Source: Pontibacter ramchanderi
GTDB taxonomy: Bacteria; Bacteroidota; Bacteroidia; Cytophagales; Hymenobacteraceae
Assembly: GCF_002846395.1 (NCBI RefSeq)
Contig: NZ_PJMU01000003.1
Coordinates: 310,001 to 374,000 of the forward strand
Direction: 5' to 3'
DNA length: 64,000 nt
Of the stretch, positions 27,376 through 35,613 are shown piece after piece. Position 1 is the stretch's first letter, and each line of letters starts with the position of its first letter. The position numbers were made by a program, and so were the translations under genes. The notes below the pieces were generated by a model, which had not been told where the DNA came from, did no database searches, and saw nothing but the letters and a program-made list of their open reading frames with translations.

Positions 27376-29628
27376 TTACTGCGGCAAGGTATAGCGAATG
27401 CCCAGAAAAAACCGTCGTCCCTGCATGGGGGCGTAGTTATACTCTGTGTCGAAGCTGTACCCGTAAGGGTTATCCACTCCCACCTGGCGGTCAAACGGAT
27501 CGAAAGGCCGCATGAGCGGGTGCATGGGCATAAAGTTGAAAAGGTTCTTGACGCCACTGTATACCTCCAACCCTGTTCCCATGCGCTTGGTAACTTGCAG
27601 GTTCTGTAGACTGAACAGAGGCGATTTCTCTGGCCGGAAGTCGTTTTCCTGTACCGGCAAGTGCATCGGGCCTTTTACGCTACCGGTATAATCCAGCGTC
27701 AGACCGAGTTGCCGGAACTGGTATGAGGCCGTGAAAGTGCCTGAAAAGCGTGGTGCATGCAGCTGCGGAACCCGCTCCTTACCCGCCTCCTGCGAGCGCT
27801 GCACCTGGTATACATCCATTAGTGTAACGCCCGCGTGCAGCCGCAGCGGGAACGTAAAAGCCAGCTCCGTGTTTAGCGCTAGACCTTTGGAGATTGCATG
27901 TCCGCTCAGGTTGTCATAAATGATCTGTGTGTTGTTGGTCAGGAAGTCAGCGACGATCTTGTTGGTGAAATAAGTATAGAAGGCGGATCCCTCCAGGTTG
28001 ATAAAACCACTCCCGAGCGGTATGTAGCGCTGGTAATTCAGGTTTGCATTGTAGGACTGCTCTGGTTTCAACTCGCTGCGGATCACCACTTCGCGGGCAC
28101 CGGTAAGGGCAGCGTGATCTTCGGTGAACAGGTTGACCACCCGGTAACCATTGCCCAGGCTCAGCCGGAAAATATTGTCCGGGTCGGGAGCCCAGCGCAT
28201 GCTCAGCCTTGGCGAAAAGATACCGCCGTGTGCCGAATGCAGGTCGTAGCGCAAGCCGGAGAGCAGCGTATATTTTTCCGATGCCTTTAACTCGTGCTGC
28301 ACGAAGGCACCCGGAAGCGAGGTCTGGTCCGGCTGGTTCTCGTTATCCTCTCCCTGCCCGGTGGCAGGCGTGTTATCGTCGTACCAGGTATAGCGGTAGG
28401 TGGCGCCCAACAACAGTTGCTGCTTCTCGCCCAGTTCACGGTCCCATACCAGTTGCCCGAAGCCAACACGCTGGTGCCCTTTGTAAACAGTCTCGCCGTA
28501 AGCGGCATTTTGTTGATGATCGTTGTAAGAAAAGCTCAGCTGCAGGTTTTCAGGTATAGGCAACTGGTAATTCCCGAGCACTTCGTAGCGACTGGTGTAG
28601 ACTGACTCGCCGTATACCTGGTCGCCTCCCCGGTGAGCAGGCTGCCATTGCATTTCCCCCCCAAATCGGTCTTCGTAATAATAGCGGGCCGCCAGGCTAG
28701 CTGCCCTGCCCTGCGGACGGTCGAGACTCCACTTGTTGAAAATCGAAAGACGGTGCTGCAGCGGGATGTCCGTAAAATTATCCTGGTTCACATCGCGCCT
28801 GTCGTCGAACCGGAAATAGTTGGTGCTGAGCAAAGTCGAAGCCCGGTTCCAGCGCTTGCTATACCCTACATCGGCGTTCAGTTCACGGTGCGAGCTATAA
28901 AAGAGGTCTGCTGAGAGCCGCGGAGCCGTAGCTGGACTTTTGGTGATGATGTTGATGAGCCCTGCCACCGCCTCGGAGCCATACAAGGTCGAGGCCGGTC
29001 CCTTCACCACTTCCACCCGCTCAATCAGGCTGTTCGGAATTCCACTCAGGCCATAGACCGTGGAAAGGGCACTTACAATCGGCATCCCGTCGATCAGCAC
29101 CATGGTATAGGCGCCTTCCATGCCGTTGATATGAATGTCGCCGGTGCCGCACACGTTGCAGTTGATCTGGGGTTGCACCCCATTCACGATCTCGAGCGCT
29201 TCGAATATAGCCGGTGTCGGGTTTTTCTGAAAATACCTGGGAGTATAGATCTCTACTGGAACCGGCGACTCCATCAGGTAAGTCTCGCGCATGGTACCAC
29301 TCACCACCACCTCTCGCAGACGAGCATCCTGTGGTTGTAAACGTACCTGCAGCATGCTCACCTGCCCTGGCTGCACTGTTAGCGGCAGTTCCTGCACCCT
29401 AAACCCTATGGCCGACACACGGACCATTTGCTTGCCTGCCGGTACTTGGTCGAGTTCAAAATGCCCACGCTCATCGGCCGTCGTACCCGTGTTGCTCCCA
29501 ACCAAACCTACACTGGCAAAAGCTGCCGGGGACTCTCCCGCCATCACCCGCCCTTTTACTTTACCCGTTTGGGCATTGATCATGTAGGGAATGATCAACA
29601 ACACACACATTAGATACCATTGCCTCAT
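27376..29628 (-). CDS. TonB-dependent outer-membrane receptor
   Basis: A 750-residue protein: signal peptide (about 1-19), a CarboxypepD_reg-like beta domain (about 22-105), a plug (about 110-230) with DIHINGMEGAYTMVLIDG and VEVVKGPASTLYGSEAVAGL, and a 22-stranded barrel to the C-terminus, which ends in an aromatic-containing GIRYTLPQ strand. It imports a ligand such as a siderophore or cofactor using TonB energy. The plug carries a CNVC pair (in INCNVCGTG), a feature of one Bacteroidota receptor subgroup. Ligand unknown. A -7 box TAAGTTTG lies upstream (complement of 29662-29669). Confidence 0.93.
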   Translation of the reverse strand: MRQWYLMCVLLIIPYMINAQTGKVKGRVMAGESPAAFASVGLVGSNTGTTADERGHFELDQVPAGKQMVRVSAIGFRVQELPLTVQPGQVSMLQVRLQPQDARLREVVVSGTMRETYLMESPVPVEIYTPRYFQKNPTPAIFEALEIVNGVQPQINCNVCGTGDIHINGMEGAYTMVLIDGMPIVSALSTVYGLSGIPNSLIERVEVVKGPASTLYGSEAVAGLINIITKSPATAPRLSADLFYSSHRELNADVGYSKRWNRASTLLSTNYFRFDDRRDVNQDNFTDIPLQHRLSIFNKWSLDRPQGRAASLAARYYYEDRFGGEMQWQPAHRGGDQVYGESVYTSRYEVLGNYQLPIPENLQLSFSYNDHQQNAAYGETVYKGHQRVGFGQLVWDRELGEKQQLLLGATYRYTWYDDNTPATGQGEDNENQPDQTSLPGAFVQHELKASEKYTLLSGLRYDLHSAHGGIFSPRLSMRWAPDPDNIFRLSLGNGYRVVNLFTEDHAALTGAREVVIRSELKPEQSYNANLNYQRYIPLGSGFINLEGSAFYTYFTNKIVADFLTNNTQIIYDNLSGHAISKGLALNTELAFTFPLRLHAGVTLMDVYQVQRSQEAGKERVPQLHAPRFSGTFTASYQFRQLGLTLDYTGSVKGPMHLPVQENDFRPEKSPLFSLQNLQVTKRMGTGLEVYSGVKNLFNFMPMHPLMRPFDPFDRQVGVDNPYGYSFDTEYNYAPMQGRRFFLGIRYTLPQ

Positions 29629-29998
29629 ATTCTTTTAAGCTAACTATTACACAATACGAGGCAAACTTAAATAAAAGTTTAGATATGGGGTATATATATT
29701 TTAGATAAGCCTAAAAACTTCCCACCAACTTAGTTGTTTAGATGACGAATAAATTATAAAGCACTAATAGTGAAAATATTGCGGAACAGATCCACAGAAA
29801 ACAGGAAACATTTAGGAGATACCGAAACCTTCTGCATAGCTAACACTGTTGCTTAAATGCAAAGCGCATAAAGTTTTGGGGAGACTATCAGCTGTAGGCT
29901 TAATTTTAGCGCTTAAAGCTTGGACTATTTCGGGGGTATAGCTAAATTTATACCTCCATTAAGAATAGTTATATTACAATATTTAGCCAGGAAAGTGT
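29629..29998. other. AT-rich divergent promoter region, TonB receptor / ABC genes
   Basis: A 370-base gap. On the minus strand TAAGTTTG (29662-29669) fits the -7 consensus about 33 bases before the receptor ATG, but there is no TTTG at -33. I see nothing else of note. Confidence 0.5.
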
Positions 29999-30760
29999 AT
30001 GAGCATCGAGATAAAAGGACTATCCAAAGCGTATGGCAACAAGCATGTGTTACAGGCGCTAGACATTACCATAGAGCAAGGCCAATGCTACTGCCTGCTC
30101 GGCAAAAACGGCGTCGGTAAAAGCACTTTCCTTAACAGCATTCTCGATCTCATAAAACCTGACAGCGGCACCATTTCGCTGTATGGCAAAGACTACCAGA
30201 ATAACCCACTGGAAGTAAAGCAGGACTTGGGCGCCCTTTGCGAAGACAATCCCCTCATCGAAGAATTTACGGGGCTGGAGTATCTCAACTTTGTGGCAAA
30301 GCTTTACAAGCTACCCCAAGAAGAAGCACAGCAGCGCATCACCAGCCTGACCAACTACTTTTTCTCGGAGCGCGAGTCGCTGCACAAGAACATTGCGGGG
30401 TACTCCACAGGTATGAAAAAGAAGGTAGGCATTGTGGCTGCCATCCTGCACAAACCACGTGTCCTTATTCTCGATGAGCCCTTCACTGGTCTCGACCCCA
30501 TAGCGGCCCAGCTGCTCGTGAAGCTGATCCGAAACTACAGCACACCAAACCGCGTGGTGCTCATCTCATCGCATGACCTCAACTATGTGGAGCGTGTTGC
30601 CACGCACATTGGGGTGCTCAACGATGGACAGCTGATGTACAACGGATCTGTGCAGGAGTTTACCATGAATGGCGAGGCCCTTATCGATCAGGCCCTGTTC
30701 CAGCTGCTACAGCCGCACCACACCACTACCGAGGCCGACATCGACTGGATGTTGAATTAA
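29999..30760 (+). CDS. ABC transporter ATP-binding protein
   Basis: A 253-residue nucleotide-binding subunit: Walker A GKNGVGKST (about 37-45), signature YSTGMKKKVGI, Walker B VLILDEPFTGLDP, and switch His in LISSHDLNYVE. It energises export by the DUF5687 membrane protein encoded 93 bases downstream. The substrate is unknown; such pairs are often annotated as drug or lipid exporters. The word element between the genes does not contain a terminator. Confidence 0.93.
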   Translation: MSIEIKGLSKAYGNKHVLQALDITIEQGQCYCLLGKNGVGKSTFLNSILDLIKPDSGTISLYGKDYQNNPLEVKQDLGALCEDNPLIEEFTGLEYLNFVAKLYKLPQEEAQQRITSLTNYFFSERESLHKNIAGYSTGMKKKVGIVAAILHKPRVLILDEPFTGLDPIAAQLLVKLIRNYSTPNRVVLISSHDLNYVERVATHIGVLNDGQLMYNGSVQEFTMNGEALIDQALFQLLQPHHTTTEADIDWMLN

Positions 30761-30852
30761 GTTAGAAAATTAAAAAGTGGGGAAGTTAGAAAGTCATTTT
30801 TCTGACTCTTCGACTTTCTACCTTTCTAACTTCTGAACTTTTCAACTTAGAA
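30761..30852. repeat. Intergenic inverted-arm word element, AGTTAGAAAGT type
   Basis: Left arm GTTAGAAAATTAAAAAGTGG plus GAAGTTAGAAAGTC; right arm GACTTTCTACCTTTCTAACT plus TCTGAACTTTTCAACTTAG. The design matches the GACAAAAGAC elements but the words differ. It fills the gap between the ABC ATPase and permease genes. Confidence 0.65.
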
Positions 30853-30853
30853 A

Positions 30854-32212
30854 ATGGATCTGATTTTATATTCCTGCAAAGCAAGACTAAACAGCTATTT
30901 CCGGCATAAGAAAGTGCAGCGGGTACTCCTGCTTGCACTGGGCATTGTGCTCTCGGCTTTTTACGCCTGGCTGTTTACCTACCTGCTGCAGCAGTCGCGC
31001 GAGGGTGGCCTGAACATGGATGTGAACCAGATGCTGGGCTATACCAACCTGCTGCTACTGGCTTTTACCATCCTGCGTGGCTTCTTTCCGGCTTACATCC
31101 CGAAGGCAGATTTCATTAACCGCATTTACCCAGTTAAACCACTCAAACGCTTTTGGACGGAGCTAGTCGTGGAGCTGGTATCGCCGTTCTATTTTGTGCT
31201 GCTCAATTTCCTGCTGCTGCTCTTCATGATGTCGTCTGACTACACGGTGCTGCACCTTGCCCAGAGTTTCCTGGTGTTTCTGACGGCGCACATCACCAGG
31301 CGTTCGTTGCAGGTGTTCATTGAGCGCCGCATCAACTGGCGCAGCAGTGCTTTCTGGGGAGCAGTGGTGATGGCAGGTGCTTTTGTTGCCGTAGAGGCGC
31401 GCGCTCCTATGTTCGAGCCGGTATATTCCGGGATGATGCTTGTGGTGCACCTGCTGTCGTTGACGGCATTTTTAATTGCGAACTACCTGCTGGAGCAAGC
31501 TGCCTATGAGCCGAAGCGCCGCACTGTCAGCTACAGCAACGATGCCCGGCGTAGCCTGGGCTGGCGTCTTTTCAAGAACCACAAAATGGCTAAGCAGTTG
31601 CTCTTGTTCGGCCTGGGCTTTAAAGTGCTCATGCTCGGCATCGACGCTACGGTATACACGGCCAAGGGCATCCACATGCTGGATAAGAACGTCACGCTTT
31701 GGCTGTTCGTGGGTCCGCTCGTGATCTATACCTATGTGTTCAACAATGTGTGGGGATTTTACAAGAACCTGTGGTTGACGACCGAGCGCGCCACCGGTAG
31801 TTACAAAGAGTTTCTGAAAGCCAGCCTGCTGCCGCTGCGCATGCCGATTCTGATAGACGCTACCATAGTCGTGCTGTATGTCGCTTTCTTCAACCACGAG
31901 CAGGCCACCTTCATTCTGCTGATGTATGCCGCTGCCGTCATGGTGCTTACCCCGATTGGCATTATTGCTTCGTTCACAAGCCCTAAAATGGTGAAGGGCG
32001 GCATTCTGAGCTTCAGTGCCAAAACCTCATACCTGTACAGCTTCATTTCTATTTTGCTGCTGGGTCTGCTGTTTTTGCCCTTGCTGCACCCTATGCTTTA
32101 TATGGTATACCCTGTTGTGATCGCCCTCACCCTTTTTGCCATGGTGGCCGTGTTGCAGGAGTACAAGCAGTACAAGTACAAGCTCTTCGAAACGCTCTAT
32201 AAAACCGAATAG
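30854..32212 (+). CDS. DUF5687-type ABC permease
   Basis: A 452-residue integral membrane protein with about ten predicted helices (for example VLLLALGIVLSAFYAWLFTY, FYFVLLNFLLLLFMM, and ISILLLGLLFLPLLHPMLYM near the end). The N-terminus (LILYSCKARLNSYFRHKKVQ) and the R-G-F-F-P-A-Y-I-P motif fit the DUF5687 family of Bacteroidota ABC-2-like permeases. It is paired with the ATPase upstream. Substrate unknown. A terminator follows. Confidence 0.85.
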   Translation: MDLILYSCKARLNSYFRHKKVQRVLLLALGIVLSAFYAWLFTYLLQQSREGGLNMDVNQMLGYTNLLLLAFTILRGFFPAYIPKADFINRIYPVKPLKRFWTELVVELVSPFYFVLLNFLLLLFMMSSDYTVLHLAQSFLVFLTAHITRRSLQVFIERRINWRSSAFWGAVVMAGAFVAVEARAPMFEPVYSGMMLVVHLLSLTAFLIANYLLEQAAYEPKRRTVSYSNDARRSLGWRLFKNHKMAKQLLLFGLGFKVLMLGIDATVYTAKGIHMLDKNVTLWLFVGPLVIYTYVFNNVWGFYKNLWLTTERATGSYKEFLKASLLPLRMPILIDATIVVLYVAFFNHEQATFILLMYAAAVMVLTPIGIIASFTSPKMVKGGILSFSAKTSYLYSFISILLLGLLFLPLLHPMLYMVYPVVIALTLFAMVAVLQEYKQYKYKLFETLYKTE

Positions 32213-32236
32213 GCTATACCATGTGCTATAAAAAAT

Positions 32237-32269
32237 AAAAAGGCTGCTTACTTGCGTAAGCAGCCTTTT
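32237..32269. terminator. Terminator, ABC permease / tRNA-Lys
   Basis: AAAAGGCTGCTTAC and GTAAGCAGCCTTTT form a 14-bp stem; usable from either side. Confidence 0.88.
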
Positions 32270-32279
32270 CGACTTAAAG

Positions 32280-32352
32280 TGATCCCGCTGGGATTCGAAC
32301 CCAGGACCCATACATTAAAAGTGTATTGCTCTACCAGCTGAGCTACAGAATC
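32280..32352 (-). tRNA. tRNA-Lys (anticodon UUU), copy 1
   Basis: A 73-nt cloverleaf on the minus strand: acceptor GATTCTG/CGGGATC, D-arm AGCTCAGCTGGTAGAGC, anticodon loop CTTTTAA, T-arm CTGGGTTCGAATCCCAG. It is identical to the two copies upstream. Confidence 0.96.
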
Positions 32353-32381
32353 AGTACTATATTTTTCCCGTGAAGGGAGTG

Positions 32382-32412
32382 CAAAAGTAGGGCTTTTTAC
32401 TTAATTCGCAAA
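32382..32412 (-). promoter_or_regulatory. Promoter of tRNA-Lys copy 1
   Basis: On the minus strand TTTG (32409-32412), 19-base spacer, TACTTTTG (32382-32389): an exact fit to the Bacteroidota TTTG-N19-TAnnTTTG consensus. Confidence 0.85.
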
Positions 32413-32583
32413 CCCTGCCGCTTATATTCGCTCTTCACAAGGTATCTGTATAAAACGCTAGCGCTCTGTTTTGGTTTAATCTTCCTTAGCATCAAGCTGT
32501 TAGTGAGCCCCTATTTTTTCTCCCTCCGGAAAATAAAGTGCAGCAACCGACTAAAAACTTACCAGACAAACCGACTATACTGG

Positions 32584-33198
32584 CTAAGCAGGGAGCAGCT
32601 CGCTCAGGTCAACGACATCTACTTCTACTTTGGCCTGCACTTCCAGGTTCAGGAACATCCGGTTGGGTTTTGGGGTGATATCCTGCACGCGCACCTCCTC
32701 TACTTCTCCCGTCAGTTTCAGCCCTTTCACCTCCACACCTGTTGCCAGCATACCGTTCGCCTTGATCAGCTCAGCACCGATAATGTCTGTCAGGTTAACC
32801 CTTGCCTTCTGGATGATTTGGTTATAGGCCACTTTGTTAATCAACACCTCGAGCGAGGAATTGTAGAACCGACTACTCGTCTGGGCCTGCATGTTGAACC
32901 GGCGGATGTATACCTGCTGGGTTGTGTTGTCGTAGCCGGGCATTGCCTGCACATACAAGTCCACATTATCGCGCTTGAGGAGGGTTCGCAAAATCCGGAT
33001 CCTGACCCGGAGGATGATTTCGCCTGTCCCGGCACTGCTGCCCGCCAGCCCGACATCCAGTATCTGGGCGTATGCCGTTGCCTCAGTGTCGTCGGATGGC
33101 TTGGGAATGTACTCACCTACCAGTTGTTTTTTGAGCACACTTTCCAGAGCGGGGTAAGAGATCGTAACCGGTACCTGTAGCTTGACAAAGTTTTCCAT
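32584..33198 (-). CDS. DUF4403-like protein
   Basis: A 204-residue protein with no signal peptide. It opens with VKLQVPVTISYPALESVLKKQL and holds two repeated alpha/beta segments ending KVEVDVVDLSELL, resembling the repeated lipid-binding-like (BPI-type) folds of DUF4403. Full DUF4403 proteins are longer and usually exported, so this is a half-length, cytosolic-looking relative. It lies between two tRNA-Lys genes on the same strand. The family call is tentative and the function unknown. Confidence 0.65.
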   Translation of the reverse strand: MENFVKLQVPVTISYPALESVLKKQLVGEYIPKPSDDTEATAYAQILDVGLAGSSAGTGEIILRVRIRILRTLLKRDNVDLYVQAMPGYDNTTQQVYIRRFNMQAQTSSRFYNSSLEVLINKVAYNQIIQKARVNLTDIIGAELIKANGMLATGVEVKGLKLTGEVEEVRVQDITPKPNRMFLNLEVQAKVEVDVVDLSELLPA

Positions 33199-33273
33199 AG
33201 TTAGACATTAAGTACGCTAAGGCATTTAAACTCAAAATTGCCCAAAGGGTTTGCGTTTGAGATTGGCAGAAAT

Positions 33274-33308
33274 AAAAAAAAGCCCCAAACACAGGTTTGA
33301 GGCTTTTT
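33274..33308 (-). terminator. Terminator after tRNA-Lys copies 2 and 3
   Basis: AAAAAGCC...CAAAC with TTTGAGGCTTTTT forms a hairpin followed by a T-tract on the minus strand. Confidence 0.75.
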
Positions 33309-33313
33309 AGAAG

Positions 33314-33386
33314 TGATCCCGCTGGGATTCGAACCCAGGACCCATACATTAAAAGTGTATTGCTCTACCAGCTGAGCTACAGAATC
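33314..33386 (-). tRNA. tRNA-Lys (anticodon UUU), copy 2
   Basis: Identical over all 73 bases to copies 1 and 3. The upstream -7 box is weaker (TACTTTTC), so it is probably transcribed together with copy 3. Confidence 0.96.
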
Positions 33387-33444
33387 GGCACTATGTGTTA
33401 GTTGATTGAAAAGTACTTTATCGGAAAAAAAGCACTCGTATTTG

Positions 33445-33517
33445 TGATCCCGCTGGGATTCGAACCCAGGACCCATACATTAAAAGTGTATTGCTCTACC
33501 AGCTGAGCTACAGAATC
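33445..33517 (-). tRNA. tRNA-Lys (anticodon UUU), copy 3
   Basis: Identical to copies 1 and 2. It has its own consensus promoter at 33564-33594 and lies 58 bases upstream of copy 2, forming a two-tRNA unit. Confidence 0.96.
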
Positions 33518-33563
33518 TTTTTACTAACTTGCATTCCCAAGGGCGTTTCCCTTAATTGCGTTG

Positions 33564-33594
33564 CAAAAGTAATAGCTATCTGTTTAAATGCAAA
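33564..33594 (-). promoter_or_regulatory. Promoter of tRNA-Lys copy 3, overlapping the start of the divergent gene
   Basis: On the minus strand TTTG (33591-33594), 19-base spacer, TACTTTTG (33564-33571). The -33 box lies on the second codon of the plus-strand gene at 33588. Confidence 0.82.
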
Positions 33595-34325
33595 ATCTTT
33601 GGTTCAAATTCTCTGGTTTTTTGCTCCTTTTTTTGGCGCTCAACACCGAACCAGTTTATAGTCAGACAGATAATAAAGCGCTCTCTCAAGCTGATTCTCT
33701 CTTTAATAACCTGCAGTATACCGAGGCATTTACGATCTACGACTCGCTGCTGCAGCACCAACAGGTATACACGCCGCAGATGCTCCTCAAGATGGCTTAC
33801 ATCAAGGAAAGCGCCCGCGACTATACCGGAGCCATGTATTACCTGCATCTCTTCTACAAGAAACAGCCCAGCCGCTCGGTCTTAAAAAAGATGGAGGAAC
33901 TCGGCCAGACGCACCGCCTGAGTGGCTACGAATACAACGACCTGCAGTTCTTCAAAACCCAGTTCAGCAAACACTACATGCGCATTCTGGAGTTTATGCT
34001 ACTGGTGGCTGTCGTAACTGTAACGGTCATGTTTGTAAGCTGGCGCAAAGGGCACCGGTTCAGCCGTACCTTTAAGGTAGGCTTTACGCTATACCTGCTC
34101 TTTATCCTCTACTACATCAACTTCCTCAACCTGGGCGACGCGGGCATTATCCGCAACGACCAGGTGGCAATCATGTCGGCCCCATCGGCTGGTGCTACCT
34201 GGTTGGCTACCGTGTCGCAGGGCCATAAAGTGCCCATCATAGGTGAGCAGGACATCTGGTACGAGATACGCTGGAAAGGCGAGAAAGCTTATGTGCGGAA
34301 GCACAACCTGCTAGAACTACCGTAG
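33588..34325 (+). CDS. Membrane protein with TPR-like and SH3-like domains
   Basis: A 245-residue protein: signal peptide (about 1-26), TPR-like helices (about 30-100, YTEAFTIYDSLLQ and ARDYTGAMYYLHLFY), two membrane helices (about 132-150 and 164-181), and a C-terminal SH3b-like domain (about 186-245, VAIMSAPSAGATWLATV and WYEIRWKGEKAYVRK). The layout resembles aerotolerance BatE-type proteins of Bacteroidota, but no other bat genes are present. SH3b domains often bind peptidoglycan or peptides. Function is inferred only. Confidence 0.8.
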   Translation: MQNLWFKFSGFLLLFLALNTEPVYSQTDNKALSQADSLFNNLQYTEAFTIYDSLLQHQQVYTPQMLLKMAYIKESARDYTGAMYYLHLFYKKQPSRSVLKKMEELGQTHRLSGYEYNDLQFFKTQFSKHYMRILEFMLLVAVVTVTVMFVSWRKGHRFSRTFKVGFTLYLLFILYYINFLNLGDAGIIRNDQVAIMSAPSAGATWLATVSQGHKVPIIGEQDIWYEIRWKGEKAYVRKHNLLELP

Positions 34326-34329
34326 GTGG

Positions 34330-34575
34330 AGACAAAAGACAAAGGAAAATTTGACAAAAGACTTTCGTTCAAAGGTATAATACTGCAGCAAACGACCGCT
34401 CTTTCGGATTTAAAGTCCGAAAGTTCATAACGAGCGGATTTGTAATCCGTCTGGCAAAGGTTATTGCTACTGGTAAGCAAGCAGTTTATAAATCCGCCAA
34501 ACAGATGGATCAGGATTGCAAATCTGAAACAGCAATAAAAGTCTTTTGTCCTTTGTCAAATAATCCTTTGTCAGA
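34330..34575. repeat. Intergenic inverted-arm word element, copy E, with palindromic insert
   Basis: Left arm 34330-34355 (GACAAAAGACAAAGG, TTGACAAAAGAC), right arm 34541-34575 (GTCTTTTGTCCTTTGTCAAA, then TAATCCTTTGTCAG). The inside holds a perfect palindrome CTTTCGGA-N7-TCCGAAAG (34401-34423) and CGGATT-TGT-AATCCG (34435-34449), so two repeat types appear nested. Confidence 0.72.
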
Positions 34576-34612
34576 TTCTCGCTGAAGAAGTCGTGCTACC
34601 TGATACGAAAAA

Positions 34613-35428
34613 TCACTTCTTAAGCGGTGAATCTTTCTCCTTCGCCATCACATTGTACACCAGTTTATCAGCCAGGCTTGGGAAGAGTTTGTTCACCCAA
34701 ACGGCCATTTTGCCCTGGGTGGTCATCACAAGGTCGCGCTTACGTTTGATGGTGGCCTGCAAGATGCGATCGGCTACCTCTTCGGCACTCATCATTTTCT
34801 GCTCGTCGCGGGGGGTTTCACCTTGCTGCTGGCCATCGGCGGCCAGGGCCGTGTTGCGGATGTTGGAGGCCGTGAAACCCGGGCAGGCGATGAGCACATG
34901 CACGCCGGAATGCAGCAACTCCGTACGGAGCGTTTCCAGGAAGCCGTGCATGGCAAACTTCGAAGCTGAGTAACCGGTGCGTGCAGGCAGGCCGCGGTAA
35001 CCGGCTATGGAAGAGATGCCAATGATTGAGCCTTTGGCCGCCTGAATGTAGGGCAAGGCAAACTTGGTACTGTATACCGTTCCCCAGAAGTTGATGTCCA
35101 TTACTTTACGAAGCACATCCAGGTCCAGGTCTTGAAAAAGCGCCCGCATGGAAATACCCGCATTGTTGATCAGAACATCCAGCTGGCCATACCTGCTCAC
35201 GGTTTCGGTCACCATGCGCTCACAGTCTGCCTCCACGCTCACATCGGCGTTGATGGCCAGGTTGTCTATAGCTGCCGCCGTCAGTTCCTGCGCGGTCTGG
35301 TCAAGGTTCTGCTGTTTACGGCCCGAGTACGCCACTTTTGCCCCTGCCTTGCCGAAGGCAAATGCAAGTGCCTTGCCTATACCTGATGTACCGCCCGTTA
35401 TGAGCACCACTTTATTTTTCATTTTCAT
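34613..35428 (-). CDS. Short-chain dehydrogenase/reductase
   Basis: A 271-residue NAD(P)-dependent oxidoreductase with a classical Rossmann fold. It has the cofactor motif TGGTSGIGKALA, the NNAGIS block, the catalytic Ser in GISSIAGYRG and Tyr/Lys in YSASKFAMHG. An Arg in YSGRK (about 37) suggests NADP preference. The substrate is unknown; similar Bacteroidota proteins are annotated as ketoreductases. The C-terminus is basic. It diverges from thiL. Confidence 0.92.
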   Translation of the reverse strand: MKMKNKVVLITGGTSGIGKALAFAFGKAGAKVAYSGRKQQNLDQTAQELTAAAIDNLAINADVSVEADCERMVTETVSRYGQLDVLINNAGISMRALFQDLDLDVLRKVMDINFWGTVYSTKFALPYIQAAKGSIIGISSIAGYRGLPARTGYSASKFAMHGFLETLRTELLHSGVHVLIACPGFTASNIRNTALAADGQQQGETPRDEQKMMSAEEVADRILQATIKRKRDLVMTTQGKMAVWVNKLFPSLADKLVYNVMAKEKDSPLKK

Positions 35429-35584
35429 CGAATCAGCTTATACCTTGCCCGAGCACCGCTGCAGGCATTTCTTCTATACCTTCCTGCTCAGGGCAGGAGC
35501 CAATTGCAAAACTACTATTTCTGAGCTAAATATCGTGCAGGAATTCCGCAAGGGATGGATTACTCCTATACCTTATAAATTGCG

Positions 35585-35592
35585 TACCTTTG
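35585..35592 (+). promoter_or_regulatory. Putative -7 box of thiL
   Basis: TACCTTTGC matches the -7 consensus 21 bases before the ATG; the -33 region is a poor match. No TPP riboswitch-like sequence is visible. Confidence 0.45.
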
Positions 35593-35613
35593 CAGGTATA
35601 AAGTAGAAATAAA

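Noticed and set aside
32280..33517. Spaced identical 73-base repeats suggesting a CRISPR-like array
   Set aside because: They are tRNA-Lys genes; spacing is irregular and there are no cas genes.
34401..34449. Two palindromes as an operator for the SDR gene
   Set aside because: They lie downstream of both flanking genes, inside a repeat element, so a repeat origin is more likely.
35429..35613. Possible TPP riboswitch before thiL
   Set aside because: No conserved CUGAGA or ACCUGA-type THI-box elements are present in the leader.
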